Positions 43,529-53,162 of a stretch of DNA of 64,000 nt are shown piece by piece. Position 1 is the stretch's first letter. Each line of letters opens with the position of its first letter. Location: positions 434,001 through 498,000 of the forward strand of contig JBGAIF010000003.1 in the NCBI GenBank assembly GCA_044225795.1. The letters run 5' to 3'. The notes below the pieces were generated by a model, which ran no database searches, was not told the DNA's origin, and was given only the letters and a program-made list of their open reading frames with translations. The translations under genes were made by a program, and so were the position numbers. Origin of the DNA: Nemorincola sp044225795 (lineage in GTDB: Bacteria > Bacteroidota > Bacteroidia > Chitinophagales > Chitinophagaceae).

Positions 43529-44962
43529 CTATATGGTCGTGAGGTAGTTGATGACGTGTATGGACGGGAAAAAGAAGTAAGCACCTCCCTTTACTGTAAC
43601 GAACCGCTGCATTCCGGTAACATATTTATTCACCGGATGGCTGGGTATAGTGAATACCTGCTGCAGCCCCTGTTCAGGATTTTCCTTTACGCCAATGAAC
43701 GGATCCGGATCGTTGAACAGTTGCTTGAACTTAGGATAGTTTGCCCAGGTATATTGGATGAATTCGAACTGGCGTGAAATATCTGCATTGAAGCAGCCAA
43801 ACATGATGCCAACCTCACCCGGAGGTGTGAAATCTGTTGGCGTAGCAATGTGCGGTTCGCCATATGGGCGAGCTCTTCTGATGATACGGTGACGGTTGGA
43901 CAGAAGGATGGATTCCTTTTCTGTGTTCTCCTCGAAGCTGTCTCGTGGATTGGTGCGGCGGGTATGCGCGCCGAAAGGGCACTTCATACCGTGGCGATCT
44001 GTATCATTATAGAGGAAGTCGTTGTCATCAATGAACTTCTTCGGGTCTTCATTCGGGAAGGCATCCACAGGATCTTCATCTGGCCATTTCACTATCGGCG
44101 CGCCACTGGGCCAGCGCCCCATCATTTTTGCAGCCAGTTTCTTACTCTCTTTTACATTTACAGATCCGTCCTCATTCTTTGTCTTATCGTTGATGAACGA
44201 CCAGTAACCCTTCACATCTTCTTCCAGTTGGCGTAGAACAAGGTATGATCCGTTTCGGCCAAGGTCCTTGTGCCCGGAACCTTCTTCATCATCCTGCAAC
44301 AGGTTCATGTCGCCCTGCGCATCCACTACAAATGGTGTGTCGGGGAACACATTGTATTCGCTACGGTAACCCATCAGGAATTCACCCGCGTTCAGATTGT
44401 CGCTTTCCTTGCCGCTGAAGCCACTGCCTTTGATGAATGGCTGTGCAATACCATCACGGAACCCGAAGTGTTCTTTGTTGCCTTCTATCATCTGAGTACC
44501 AAGCCTGAATACTTCACGGAACCCGGAATGATATTTTGCATTAAGCTCATTATAGTAATTGTCTGCAGTAGCTTTATCTGAACCGAATATCAGTAACAAA
44601 ACATGTGTAGGCTCATTGTTCGGGCCACCCCAGTTCCACTTTGACGGATCACTGGAATCGAAATCGCCCAGCAGCCTCTGGCGGTGAGGTGTTACCATTC
44701 CTTCACGAAACTCGCGCACGAACGTTTTACCATTCCCGGGTTTTAATCCCAGCGCCTTGAGTCCAACTGCTGTAAACGCAACATTCAGGCATCTTTGCGT
44801 GCTTACGCTGCCAGCGTGTGTAATTTCCCCCATGGCATCTTTGAGAAACCTTCGGGCTGCAACGGCATCGGTGACCTGTAGCATCACGTAATGTGAGTAC
44901 CTCATGTGGTCATAATCATGTATGATGAAACCTTGTACGTCTGATAATTCTATCGTGGCCAT
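43529..44962 (-). CDS. DyP-type haem peroxidase
   Basis: A 477-residue DyP-family peroxidase. The catalytic motif GFRDGIAQP (GxxDG, Asp as acid-base) lies about residue 170. The proximal haem ligand His is in KCPFGAHTRRTNPRD, with the following conserved Arg and Asn. It has no signal peptide, so it is cytoplasmic or an encapsulin cargo, though no encapsulin gene is nearby. It reduces peroxides using haem. It is the last gene of a five-gene minus-strand unit that also holds a catalase-like protein, and it starts 9 bases after the membrane protein upstream. Confidence 0.92.
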   Translation of the reverse strand: MATIELSDVQGFIIHDYDHMRYSHYVMLQVTDAVAARRFLKDAMGEITHAGSVSTQRCLNVAFTAVGLKALGLKPGNGKTFVREFREGMVTPHRQRLLGDFDSSDPSKWNWGGPNNEPTHVLLLIFGSDKATADNYYNELNAKYHSGFREVFRLGTQMIEGNKEHFGFRDGIAQPFIKGSGFSGKESDNLNAGEFLMGYRSEYNVFPDTPFVVDAQGDMNLLQDDEEGSGHKDLGRNGSYLVLRQLEEDVKGYWSFINDKTKNEDGSVNVKESKKLAAKMMGRWPSGAPIVKWPDEDPVDAFPNEDPKKFIDDNDFLYNDTDRHGMKCPFGAHTRRTNPRDSFEENTEKESILLSNRHRIIRRARPYGEPHIATPTDFTPPGEVGIMFGCFNADISRQFEFIQYTWANYPKFKQLFNDPDPFIGVKENPEQGLQQVFTIPSHPVNKYVTGMQRFVTVKGGAYFFFPSIHVINYLTTI

Positions 44963-44971
44963 ATAGCGGGA

Positions 44972-46276
44972 TTAAAATCTGTTTAAGAAAGTTTGTGCTT
45001 CTTGCTCACTGAGGTCGCGGATAAGCTCTGAGCGGATTATAGAGTTCGTATTCACATTTTTGATGGAGAGCTTAGGATAGGCGCAATACCACACATGTGT
45101 AGGTATCTGGTAGTAGCGGCTCCATGCAAGGAAGTGCTCCTCGTCATATGCGCCTCCCCAGAACAAGTAGCGCGTCTTGGGGAAGTTCTCGGTGTTGCTG
45201 AAGATGGCTGTGAGCCCCCATCCTGACTTGTCAATAAAGTCGCCGAGATATTGCTGCCAGCTACCATCAAAGTTGCTGAAGAAGAGTACCTGTTTGCCTC
45301 CGTCCAGCATTACCCAGCGTGCAAAGTGGATGGTAGGTATGCCCATCAGTTCGCCCTTTACAAATTCATTCAGTATCCTGAACTTTCCGTACAGTAATAC
45401 CGCATGGATAGTAAGGCGGCGCATGAAGCCTCCCTTCATAGGAATGATCTGTGTGAACTGATTCTGGTTCTGGAAGTCTTCATAACCTTCCAGGTTGGTA
45501 ATAAAGGAGTCGTCAATATTACTTGGTTTGATATCTTGTCTTTTATCACTCTTTTCATAAACATGATGTAAAACTACCAACCAGCCTAACAAGAAAACAA
45601 CTACGGCTGCTACAGCGATCCACGACAACCACAGCGCCAACCCTATAATTATAAATACAAGTGCAAAATTCCACCATTTCAGTACCGGCAGAGATATCTT
45701 CTCTTTAACCCAACTGAATTCCGGTTGTCCCAGTACATGTTGCCTTACAATACGGTGAGCTTCCTGCGCGGTCTTTCCTTCCCAGTTATTTACTCTCAGG
45801 TATTCCCATATATGATCGCGCAGCTCACTTTCCTGTTTTATTTGTTTCAGGCTACGGCCTCTCGCTCCTACATAAAACGCGGCATCTTTGTAGGCCCAGC
45901 GTCTCAGGTATTTTGCACGACTGTCTGTATTCCGTTCGGCAGGGGCAGGGTAGCCCTCGCAGCAGGAATACAATTTGTCGATCATACCGGGGCATACTTC
46001 ACAGATCAGGCGGATGTGCTCACTTTCTTCACCATCGTAATCAGAAGAGAATACAAGGTGGGTCTGTGCGTCAGAAAGTTTTCCTTCCAGCAGTACAAAC
46101 CTGCCATAGTGCATTGTGCCTACTTTCTCAAACTCTCCGAGCATGCCGGCAGCATGGTCGGCTCTCATTTTCATGAGTATGCCGTCCAGCTCATCATGTT
46201 TGGAAGGAATGACCGGCGTAACCAGCGTCAGCGCGCTTTGTTTCATCATAACAAAGAGTATTTGGCGATTAGCCAT
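44972..46276 (-). CDS. Membrane protein with internally duplicated domain, next to DyP peroxidase
   Basis: A 434-residue protein in which two copies of one domain flank a membrane hairpin. Copy 1 has MHYGRFVLLEG (55-65) and LVFSSDYDGE (74-83). Copy 2 has IHFARWVMLDG (316-326) and LFFSNFDGS (331-339). Both continue with a similar helical stretch ending in FYVGARGRSLKQIKQ and VWYCAYPKLSIKNV. Between them, residues about 204-240 form two membrane helices, so both copies face the same side, probably the cytoplasm. No named family was recognised. The tight spacing (9 bases) to the DyP peroxidase gene suggests a shared function, perhaps handling a peroxide or lipid substrate at the membrane. Confidence 0.75.
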   Translation of the reverse strand: MANRQILFVMMKQSALTLVTPVIPSKHDELDGILMKMRADHAAGMLGEFEKVGTMHYGRFVLLEGKLSDAQTHLVFSSDYDGEESEHIRLICEVCPGMIDKLYSCCEGYPAPAERNTDSRAKYLRRWAYKDAAFYVGARGRSLKQIKQESELRDHIWEYLRVNNWEGKTAQEAHRIVRQHVLGQPEFSWVKEKISLPVLKWWNFALVFIIIGLALWLSWIAVAAVVVFLLGWLVVLHHVYEKSDKRQDIKPSNIDDSFITNLEGYEDFQNQNQFTQIIPMKGGFMRRLTIHAVLLYGKFRILNEFVKGELMGIPTIHFARWVMLDGGKQVLFFSNFDGSWQQYLGDFIDKSGWGLTAIFSNTENFPKTRYLFWGGAYDEEHFLAWSRYYQIPTHVWYCAYPKLSIKNVNTNSIIRSELIRDLSEQEAQTFLNRF

Positions 46277-46335
46277 GCGCAGTATGGCGTATGGCAGCTA
46301 CAAAATAATTAAAATATCTAAATAGTAATAACCGG

Positions 46336-49300
46336 CTACAATGCCTCGTCAACAAAATACATGTCAATCTCACCCTTGTTCTTGGCCTGTACTTTGCCGC
46401 GATGCTCGCACGCGAATTTGTCCTTAATCAGCTCGTAGGTAGTGCCCGAGATGTTGATCTTGTCCACAGCGCCGGCCTGCTCCAGACGGGCGGCAGTATT
46501 CACTGTATCGCCCCATATGTCGTAAGCGAATTTCTTTTCACCTACTATTCCTGCCACCACCGGCCCGGTGTTGATGCCGATCCTCATTTCAAAGTAAATG
46601 CCATGGTGCTTCTTTCGTTCCTCCCGGAGGAGAACAATGAAATCGCGCATTTCAATGGCCGCTTTAAGCAGGCGGACAGCGGCACCCTGATCTTCAGGGA
46701 TCCCGCCTACACACAAGTAGGCATCGCCAATGGTCTTTATCTTCTCCAGTTTATACTTGGTAATGATCTGGTCGAATTTGCGGAAGCAGAAGTCGATCTC
46801 ACCTACCAGTTCTTCCGGTGTCATTTTCTCGCTATGGAGTGTGAAGCTCTTGAAGTCCGTGAACATCACGGTCACCTGCTCGTAGCGGCGGGCACGGGAG
46901 CGGCCTGTGTTCTTCAATTCATCCGCCACATCCTTTGGCAGGATATTCAGGAGCAGATCATCCGTTTTCTTCTTTTCCTGCTGCAACTGGTATGTGCGTT
47001 CCTCTACTCTTTGTTCCAGCTTGTCGTAGAAGAGGGCATTTTCGATGGAGATGGCTATCTGTGCAGATATGAGCCTGATAAAGTCCAGCCTTTTCTCTGT
47101 GAACGCCCCTGAAGTGATATCATTAGTAAGGTAGATGATACCCTGTAGTTTACCCTGGTTAACAAGAGGTGTACACAGGATAGACTTGGATTGCTGGCGG
47201 CGTATGTTCTCATCATCGCCGAAGAGCGTACTTTCCACGGCATTATCCAGTAGCACTGTTTCACGCTTCAGTGTCACATAGTTTACTATGGATCTTGCTA
47301 TCTGTTCTGAATTATTAAGCGGTATAGACTGCAATGTTGTTACTTCGCCTGAGTCTGCACTTATCTCAGCCTCGATCACACGTTCCGCGTTCTTTTCCAT
47401 GATGAGGTAACCATGCTGTGCTCCCGCATTCTCGATGAGGATCTGCATCAGTTTCTTCAGCAGGTTAGATAGTACGATCTCCCCGGAGAGGGCTGTAGAT
47501 ACCTTGACGATGGTGGCCATGTCTATGTCCACATGGTGGGCTTCAACCGCATCACGCGCAAAGGTCTCGGTGAGTTTCTGACTGGTAGGTTTGTGTAGTA
47601 CTTTGTAATAAGCGTTCATGTGCCTTACCTTGGCATCGGCACCCCAGCGCTGGTAAGCATTGAGCGCATTGGCAAGATAAAATTGCGCCACCTGCTCATG
47701 GTTCTCGGATTGGTAAAAGTCGCCGGTGCGTTCCCAGCACAGCGCTTCGTCGTGTATCATATGATGCTCTACTGCCACCTTGATAGCGTAGTCGTAGGTA
47801 TTGCGTGCTTTCTCTTTATTTCCTTCTATGCGGAATATTTCGGCCTCTACCAATATTCTCTTGTGCCTGTAGTTTTCCGGGCAGAGGCTTTCGTAGTATT
47901 TCAGTTTTTTATAGTTCGCCTTCAGTTTCTTCAGCGCTGATGTTTTCTCCTTACTGCCCAGGTCATTGTATATAGCTGCTATAGCTACCGACTCATAAAA
48001 ATAGAAAACAAGGTCGAGGGCGGAACCTTTGATACTCTCCTGGTATTTTTCGCAGGCAGTTGCAAATTTATAGGCTTCACTTACCTTGTTGAAGGTGAGC
48101 GCCAGGAAAAGCTTTTGCAGATAAAGGTTCTGATAGTATGGGTAGTTTTGAGGAGTGTCCGGAAGTTGCGTGGTGTTCTCATCAAAAATGGCACCGGAGA
48201 GTATTTCCGGGTCTTCGGTCTCATGTATAAGATTGGCAATGCTTTGCCTGAATATTCTTAAGCGGATAAGCGTCAGGTCCTGCCTGAATTTTTCTACCTG
48301 CCTGTCAAGTATCTCGCTGGTGTCTGCCAGTTTATGCAAGGTAGCGCCTGAGTAGAATGAATTATAAGTGATGTTCTGTGCCAGGTATGACGTGTACTCT
48401 GTATCACCGGTCTCGAGGCCGCTTTTGAAGCCCGCCTCCATATCTTCGTTGATGTCGGCAAGGCGTTTCTTCCAATGTACGAGGAATACATTATACGTCA
48501 TTGCCAGCTTAGAGTTCTGCTCTTCTGTGCCCAGCTTTTTGGAGACACTGCGGGAAATATCGCCGTAGTATATGCCTTCATCCACCTTGCCGATATAAGC
48601 GCTGAGGATATATCCCAACGCAGCGAAAGCAAACGGAGACTGTGGCGTGAGCCCTTCCTTCACAGAGAGCGTCACCATTTTAAAAATGAGCAGCGGAACA
48701 AGATTTGGCGCCGCGAAATATCCCGCAGAGAGCAACTCTGATAAGATACGGTAAGCAGCCAGTTTCTCCGGATCGGACATGAGCGGCAACTGCTCAAAAT
48801 ATGCCGGTTTCTTATCCTTCAGCAGCATCTTTATCTTCAGCAGGCCAATAATAACTGCCAACTTGCCCGGATTGGAAGGGAACCTGATCTTGTACTGGGC
48901 CAGCAGGCTAAGCCCGAGATTGATGGCCTCGACCTGTTTATTGCCGGCTATCAGTTTTTGTATGGTAACCTCATGTGCCTTTATGGCATCCTTTGTCGTT
49001 CTGGCATTTTTCAGGATAGTAGCCACCAGTTGTTCCACTGTGTCCATCTCTCCACAGAGGAAGGCAACTTCTGACGCCTCGTCATATAACTCCAGGGAGA
49101 AATTGTAATGGTTCTTCCAGCAATCGGGAGCAAGGAGCGCCATTCCCTTTTCGAAGTAGGCGAGTGCTTGCTGGTAGGCGGCTGATGTGCGGGCCTTTCT
49201 GCCTGCTATAAGGTTCAGGTCGGCTACATAATTCTTTTCCTGCTGGTCGGTAAGCGTATCGGCGCCGATATTCCAGTGGTTCACCAGGTCGAATATGTGT

Positions 49301-51402
49301 TCATTTATATCACCATCGCCATCTCTCAGTTTTGCCGACATGGCCTTGCCGATGGTAAGGTGGTACAGTTTCTGATCTTCTTCACTTATCAGCGAGTAGA
49401 TAGTTTGCTGTATCCTGTCGTGAGCAAATTTGTAGTGAGAGGCGGCGGAAATAATAAAACCCTCTGCCAATGGTTGCTGCAGGATATTCTGCAATACATT
49501 TTCCCCGAGATTTGTCGATATGGATAGTTTGTTCAGGTCGAAGCGAATGCCGATACATGCGGCCATGCCCAGAACTTTAATAGCTCTCGGTGGCAGCTTG
49601 CTGATAGCAGACCTCATCAGGTCGGCCACATTACCGGATACATTCATCTGCCTGATATCATCAGCTTTCCACAGCCATTCTTTCTTATTGAAATCGAAGT
49701 ACAGGAAGCGGGCATCGACAATAGACTGCAGGAACCTGTTCAGGTAAAATGGATTGCCCTTGGTCTTTGTATAAATGAGGTCGGCCAGTTCAGGTGTGTT
49801 GACCTGGTTGGTACGCAGCAATTCAGTGACCATATTGCTCACATCGATATTGCTGAGGCTCGTCATCTCTATCTCATGGTACTTTACATTCTGCAGCTTG
49901 AGGTTGTTCAGTAACCCTTTCAGTTGATGATCCTCACCTACTTCATTGTCGCGGTAGGCACCGATCAGCATGATGTATCTGGCTTCCTTATCTGTCAGGA
50001 TCAGGTCAAAGAGGTTGAGAGAAGAAGCGTCGGCCCATTGCAGGTCGTCTATGAATATCACCAGCGGATGCTCCCTGCTGGCGATTGATTTTATAAAATT
50101 ACCAAGTACATAGTTGAAACGGCTCTGCTGCTCAGCACCTTTAAGGTGAGGAAGTTCCGGTTGCCTGCCGATGACAGCTTCGATGCCCGGGATAAGGTCC
50201 GTGAGTACCTTTCCCAGTGAGCCAACCTTATTCAGTATCGTATCCTTCCATTGAGCCAGTGTTTCTGTATCCTTGGTAAGGAAGAAGTTGATCATTTCCC
50301 TGAATGCCAGTATGAAGGCGGAGTAGGGTGTATCCTGCTGAAATTGTTCAAACTTTCCGCTTATGAAGAAACCCTTACGGTCTGTTACGGGTTTTTGCAG
50401 CTCTGTGATGAGGCTTGTTTTACCACTACCTGAGTAGCCATAAACAAGCAACAATTCGCTGGCACCACTGGCGCAGTTCTCAAAAAGACGGAACAGCGTT
50501 TTCCTTTCCTTTTCCTTACCATACAGCTTGGGGTGAACGAACAGCTTTCCGGAGAAGTCGTTTCTGCCCGGCACAAACGTTACATCTTTTTCGCTGGAGA
50601 GGCAATACTTAAGGTCGTAGTAAACGCCAATTGCTGATTGGTACCTGTCTTCCGCATTCTTAGCCAGCAGCTTCATAATAATGGCCGAGACCATGTGTGA
50701 GAACTCGGGGTCGAGTGTATCCGGGGCGATCGGTGTCTTTGCGAGGTGCGCGTATATCAACTCTCCGGGGTCTGAGTAGTCGAAAGGCAGCTTGCCCATG
50801 AATAGCTCGTATAATACCACCCCGAGTGAATAAAGATCGGTCCGGTAATCTATTACCCGGTTGATGCGCCCTGTCTGCTCCGGTGCCATGTATGCCATGT
50901 TCACCTTGCCTATGACATAGTTGTTCGTGTCTTCCAGTTTCAGGCTGTTCCTGGTGGCTATCTGCAGGTCTATGAGAATGGCTTTTGATGTGCCGTTCTG
51001 TATCAGGATGTTGGAGGGATTGATATCATTATGGATGATGTTCTCCAGGTGTAGTTCTGACAATGATAGCGCCAGTTGCAATGCCGTATCAAGGTTTTCA
51101 TTGAATGACCGATTGCCTGAGCGCATGTAGGTCTTCAGATCTACACCATCTATGTACTCGAATATGATGCCCCTGTGGTTCTCAATAGTTGTCTGACCTA
51201 ATGCTTTGCGCAATGCGCAACACCCGGTATTGAAAGAAAACTCAAATTCATTCTCAAAATACCATGCCTGGTCTGATGTCGGGAACTCAGCGTTAATGAC
51301 CTTGATGCAAACCGGTTGTTCAAAATCAGTATTCCTGCCATGAATGACAACACAACTATTGCCATTATGAACAAGGTCCTCTTTTTTGAAATTCCGGATC
51401 AT
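46336..51402 (-). CDS. Protein kinase / AAA ATPase / GAF / adenylate cyclase fusion (1688 residues)
   Basis: Domains in order: a Ser/Thr kinase-like domain (about 1-270: K34, catalytic D126 in HNDINPSN, D145 in DLQ, APE at 173-175), a STAND/AAA ATPase (Walker A GYSGSGKT 322-329, Walker B LVIFIDDLQWAD from about 447), a long helical TPR-like region (about 600-1280), a GAF domain (about 1304-1460), a short coiled coil with DDLLLNILPKDVADELK, and a class III cyclase domain (1510-1688). In the cyclase, D1516 and D1560 bind metal, and K1556 plus D1628 (YDIWG) predict ATP as substrate. It is soluble, with no membrane helix. It is a homologue of bacterial kinase/ATPase/GAF sensor kinases with the histidine kinase replaced by a cyclase. 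It lies third in the peroxide-related unit. Confidence 0.9.
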   Translation of the reverse strand: MIRNFKKEDLVHNGNSCVVIHGRNTDFEQPVCIKVINAEFPTSDQAWYFENEFEFSFNTGCCALRKALGQTTIENHRGIIFEYIDGVDLKTYMRSGNRSFNENLDTALQLALSLSELHLENIIHNDINPSNILIQNGTSKAILIDLQIATRNSLKLEDTNNYVIGKVNMAYMAPEQTGRINRVIDYRTDLYSLGVVLYELFMGKLPFDYSDPGELIYAHLAKTPIAPDTLDPEFSHMVSAIIMKLLAKNAEDRYQSAIGVYYDLKYCLSSEKDVTFVPGRNDFSGKLFVHPKLYGKEKERKTLFRLFENCASGASELLLVYGYSGSGKTSLITELQKPVTDRKGFFISGKFEQFQQDTPYSAFILAFREMINFFLTKDTETLAQWKDTILNKVGSLGKVLTDLIPGIEAVIGRQPELPHLKGAEQQSRFNYVLGNFIKSIASREHPLVIFIDDLQWADASSLNLFDLILTDKEARYIMLIGAYRDNEVGEDHQLKGLLNNLKLQNVKYHEIEMTSLSNIDVSNMVTELLRTNQVNTPELADLIYTKTKGNPFYLNRFLQSIVDARFLYFDFNKKEWLWKADDIRQMNVSGNVADLMRSAISKLPPRAIKVLGMAACIGIRFDLNKLSISTNLGENVLQNILQQPLAEGFIISAASHYKFAHDRIQQTIYSLISEEDQKLYHLTIGKAMSAKLRDGDGDINEHIFDLVNHWNIGADTLTDQQEKNYVADLNLIAGRKARTSAAYQQALAYFEKGMALLAPDCWKNHYNFSLELYDEASEVAFLCGEMDTVEQLVATILKNARTTKDAIKAHEVTIQKLIAGNKQVEAINLGLSLLAQYKIRFPSNPGKLAVIIGLLKIKMLLKDKKPAYFEQLPLMSDPEKLAAYRILSELLSAGYFAAPNLVPLLIFKMVTLSVKEGLTPQSPFAFAALGYILSAYIGKVDEGIYYGDISRSVSKKLGTEEQNSKLAMTYNVFLVHWKKRLADINEDMEAGFKSGLETGDTEYTSYLAQNITYNSFYSGATLHKLADTSEILDRQVEKFRQDLTLIRLRIFRQSIANLIHETEDPEILSGAIFDENTTQLPDTPQNYPYYQNLYLQKLFLALTFNKVSEAYKFATACEKYQESIKGSALDLVFYFYESVAIAAIYNDLGSKEKTSALKKLKANYKKLKYYESLCPENYRHKRILVEAEIFRIEGNKEKARNTYDYAIKVAVEHHMIHDEALCWERTGDFYQSENHEQVAQFYLANALNAYQRWGADAKVRHMNAYYKVLHKPTSQKLTETFARDAVEAHHVDIDMATIVKVSTALSGEIVLSNLLKKLMQILIENAGAQHGYLIMEKNAERVIEAEISADSGEVTTLQSIPLNNSEQIARSIVNYVTLKRETVLLDNAVESTLFGDDENIRRQQSKSILCTPLVNQGKLQGIIYLTNDITSGAFTEKRLDFIRLISAQIAISIENALFYDKLEQRVEERTYQLQQEKKKTDDLLLNILPKDVADELKNTGRSRARRYEQVTVMFTDFKSFTLHSEKMTPEELVGEIDFCFRKFDQIITKYKLEKIKTIGDAYLCVGGIPEDQGAAVRLLKAAIEMRDFIVLLREERKKHHGIYFEMRIGINTGPVVAGIVGEKKFAYDIWGDTVNTAARLEQAGAVDKINISGTTYELIKDKFACEHRGKVQAKNKGEIDMYFVDEAL

Positions 51403-51504
51403 TCAGGTTAATATTATAACACAAGATACTTCTAAACAACAGAACTAACTGCACTAATCACACTAAAATACTACGCTATGCGCAGGCATTATTGTTTTCA
51501 TGGA

Positions 51505-51906
51505 TCAGGGTACAAAAGCCTTTGCTATGGCGTTCGTATCCATGTAGGTTTGAATCATCGATATTTTACCGTCGGAGAAGGTAAAGAACATTGTCCAGTC
51601 TGTACTATATGTTTTACCGGTAGATAATACGGTAGCACTGTCCGATCCAAGTACCACAACCAGGTTTTGAGAAGAGAAGTAGTTCCTTGGTATGAAATTC
51701 TTCAGTTGCACTGTCTTGTACTCTGACTGAAACATTTTTGCAACACCATTATGTCCATTGTAAACTCCGCCGAAAGGCACATCAGGGGCTCCCGGTTCTA
51801 TCCATATGATATATTCGTCCAGGAGGGCCATTGCGCTCTCCATGTTGCCCTCCAGGCAATAAGTATAGAACTGTTTTACTGTGTGTTCGTTGCTAGTAGT
51901 ATGCAT
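51505..51906 (-). CDS. NTF2/SnoaL-like fold protein
   Basis: A 133-residue protein with the NTF2-like pattern: an N-terminal helix VKQFYTYCLEGNMESAMALLDEYIIWIEPG, a central region GVYNGHNGVAKMF and a last strand IQTYMDTNAIAKAF. Family members bind small molecules or act as isomerases or hydrolases. Catalytic residues cannot be assigned. It sits 29 bases after the catalase-like gene and 102 bases before the kinase-cyclase gene. Confidence 0.78.
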   Translation of the reverse strand: MHTTSNEHTVKQFYTYCLEGNMESAMALLDEYIIWIEPGAPDVPFGGVYNGHNGVAKMFQSEYKTVQLKNFIPRNYFSSQNLVVVLGSDSATVLSTGKTYSTDWTMFFTFSDGKISMIQTYMDTNAIAKAFVP

Positions 51907-51935
51907 ATGGTTGGCTTTATGAATTTAGGATGTGT

Positions 51936-52937
51936 TTATGTTTTCAGTTTATATTTTTCATTTCGATCGTGCCAGTAAGAAGAAAGTACACCATAGATCG
52001 CTTTCCTGGCCCTGTTCAGGCCACCTATCGGTTTATGCTCTTCAAGCGCATGCCAGGGTGAAAATGACAGATCGTCGCCCAGGAAATTGCGGTCAGGTGT
52101 ATCAAAAACCTGTTTAGGGATCTTTATCCTGGCTACCTGCTGATAAGGAGATGCCCAGCTAATAGTAGGATCTTCTATGGGCATAGTATTGGCATCTGTC
52201 TGGAACTGTACGAAGAAATCGAAGTAAACATCCTGTTCAGACAGGTTCTTTACCATGTTGGTCTTTAGGAAGTTATCATCACTTCTGTCGGCAGACCCCT
52301 TCAACGCACCTCCGTTCGCCGGCCTCACATGATACTTCACCGCTTTATCGGTGCCAAACATATAAGGCACTGTACTCCAATAAGGCATATCCAGAATGTT
52401 ATTATGAACCTGCTGTGCTTTTAATAACCTTTTCAGCATGGTAAGGTTAAACGGTATCAGGTGTAATATCAGTGGTAGCGGCCCTTTTTTCAATGCATGA
52501 AGCAACCCCTGAAATTCTTTTACATTCTTAGATATGAATGTTTCCGAACTGATGAGCAGGAAATCCTGGCTGGTGTTATCTTTTGGGGTATCCAGTAGTT
52601 TTTTACCTGTCACACCTGTAAGCTTGACCGCCATTCCCCGTATGTCTTTTTCTATGTCGGGAGCAGGAGTCGATTTTGAATTAGAATAACGAATGAGGCA
52701 ATTATATGTTTTTGGTTCTTTGAATATACCGACCTTTAGTTCCTGCGGAATGTTATCAAGGATCGTAAATTCAGCCTGAACGCAACCATGCATTTTGGGG
52801 TGTGTCTGGCGCTGCATCTCACCGGGTTTGTATAACTTATCGGTATGTTGCTGAAGGTCGTCTATCATCCTGTTGATGTAAATTGATTCATCAGCAGGCG
52901 GATATTCCCTGGCAATATGCAGAGGTTCAGTATTCAT
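51936..52937 (-). CDS. Catalase-like haem protein
   Basis: A 333-residue member of the catalase-like superfamily, shorter than true catalases (about 480 or more). It keeps the distal His (H46 in THPKMHGCVQAEFT, matching the VHAKGAGAFG region of catalases) and the haem-ligand motif R311-x-x-x-Y315 (RKAIY). The internal sequence is heavily diverged. Short catalase-like proteins often convert fatty-acid hydroperoxides (allene oxide synthase type) instead of hydrogen peroxide. It is the first gene of the minus-strand unit and is divergent from the patatin gene. Confidence 0.82.
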   Translation of the reverse strand: MNTEPLHIAREYPPADESIYINRMIDDLQQHTDKLYKPGEMQRQTHPKMHGCVQAEFTILDNIPQELKVGIFKEPKTYNCLIRYSNSKSTPAPDIEKDIRGMAVKLTGVTGKKLLDTPKDNTSQDFLLISSETFISKNVKEFQGLLHALKKGPLPLILHLIPFNLTMLKRLLKAQQVHNNILDMPYWSTVPYMFGTDKAVKYHVRPANGGALKGSADRSDDNFLKTNMVKNLSEQDVYFDFFVQFQTDANTMPIEDPTISWASPYQQVARIKIPKQVFDTPDRNFLGDDLSFSPWHALEEHKPIGGLNRARKAIYGVLSSYWHDRNEKYKLKT

Positions 52938-53162
52938 GTATCAGTTTCGTTGGCGGTGTTGGAGGTCTAAAATACATATATTCAACAGATTTACCAGTAT
53001 TATTATTAAATTAATCATGTAATAATATTTAGATCAATATTTTTGTACCAGACGTAAACAGATCAAGATAATCTAACCGTTATTTATTAAGAAAAACAGA
53101 TATAATATCTTTCATCGGCACAAAGACTTTATTACTTTTATGTTCCTTAAATATTTCGCCAT
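52938..53162. promoter_or_regulatory. Divergent promoter region, catalase-like / patatin
   Basis: A 225-base AT-rich gap between divergent genes. A -7-like TACTTTTA (53133-53140) precedes the patatin gene, 22 bases before its ATG. No clear operator was identified. Confidence 0.4.
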
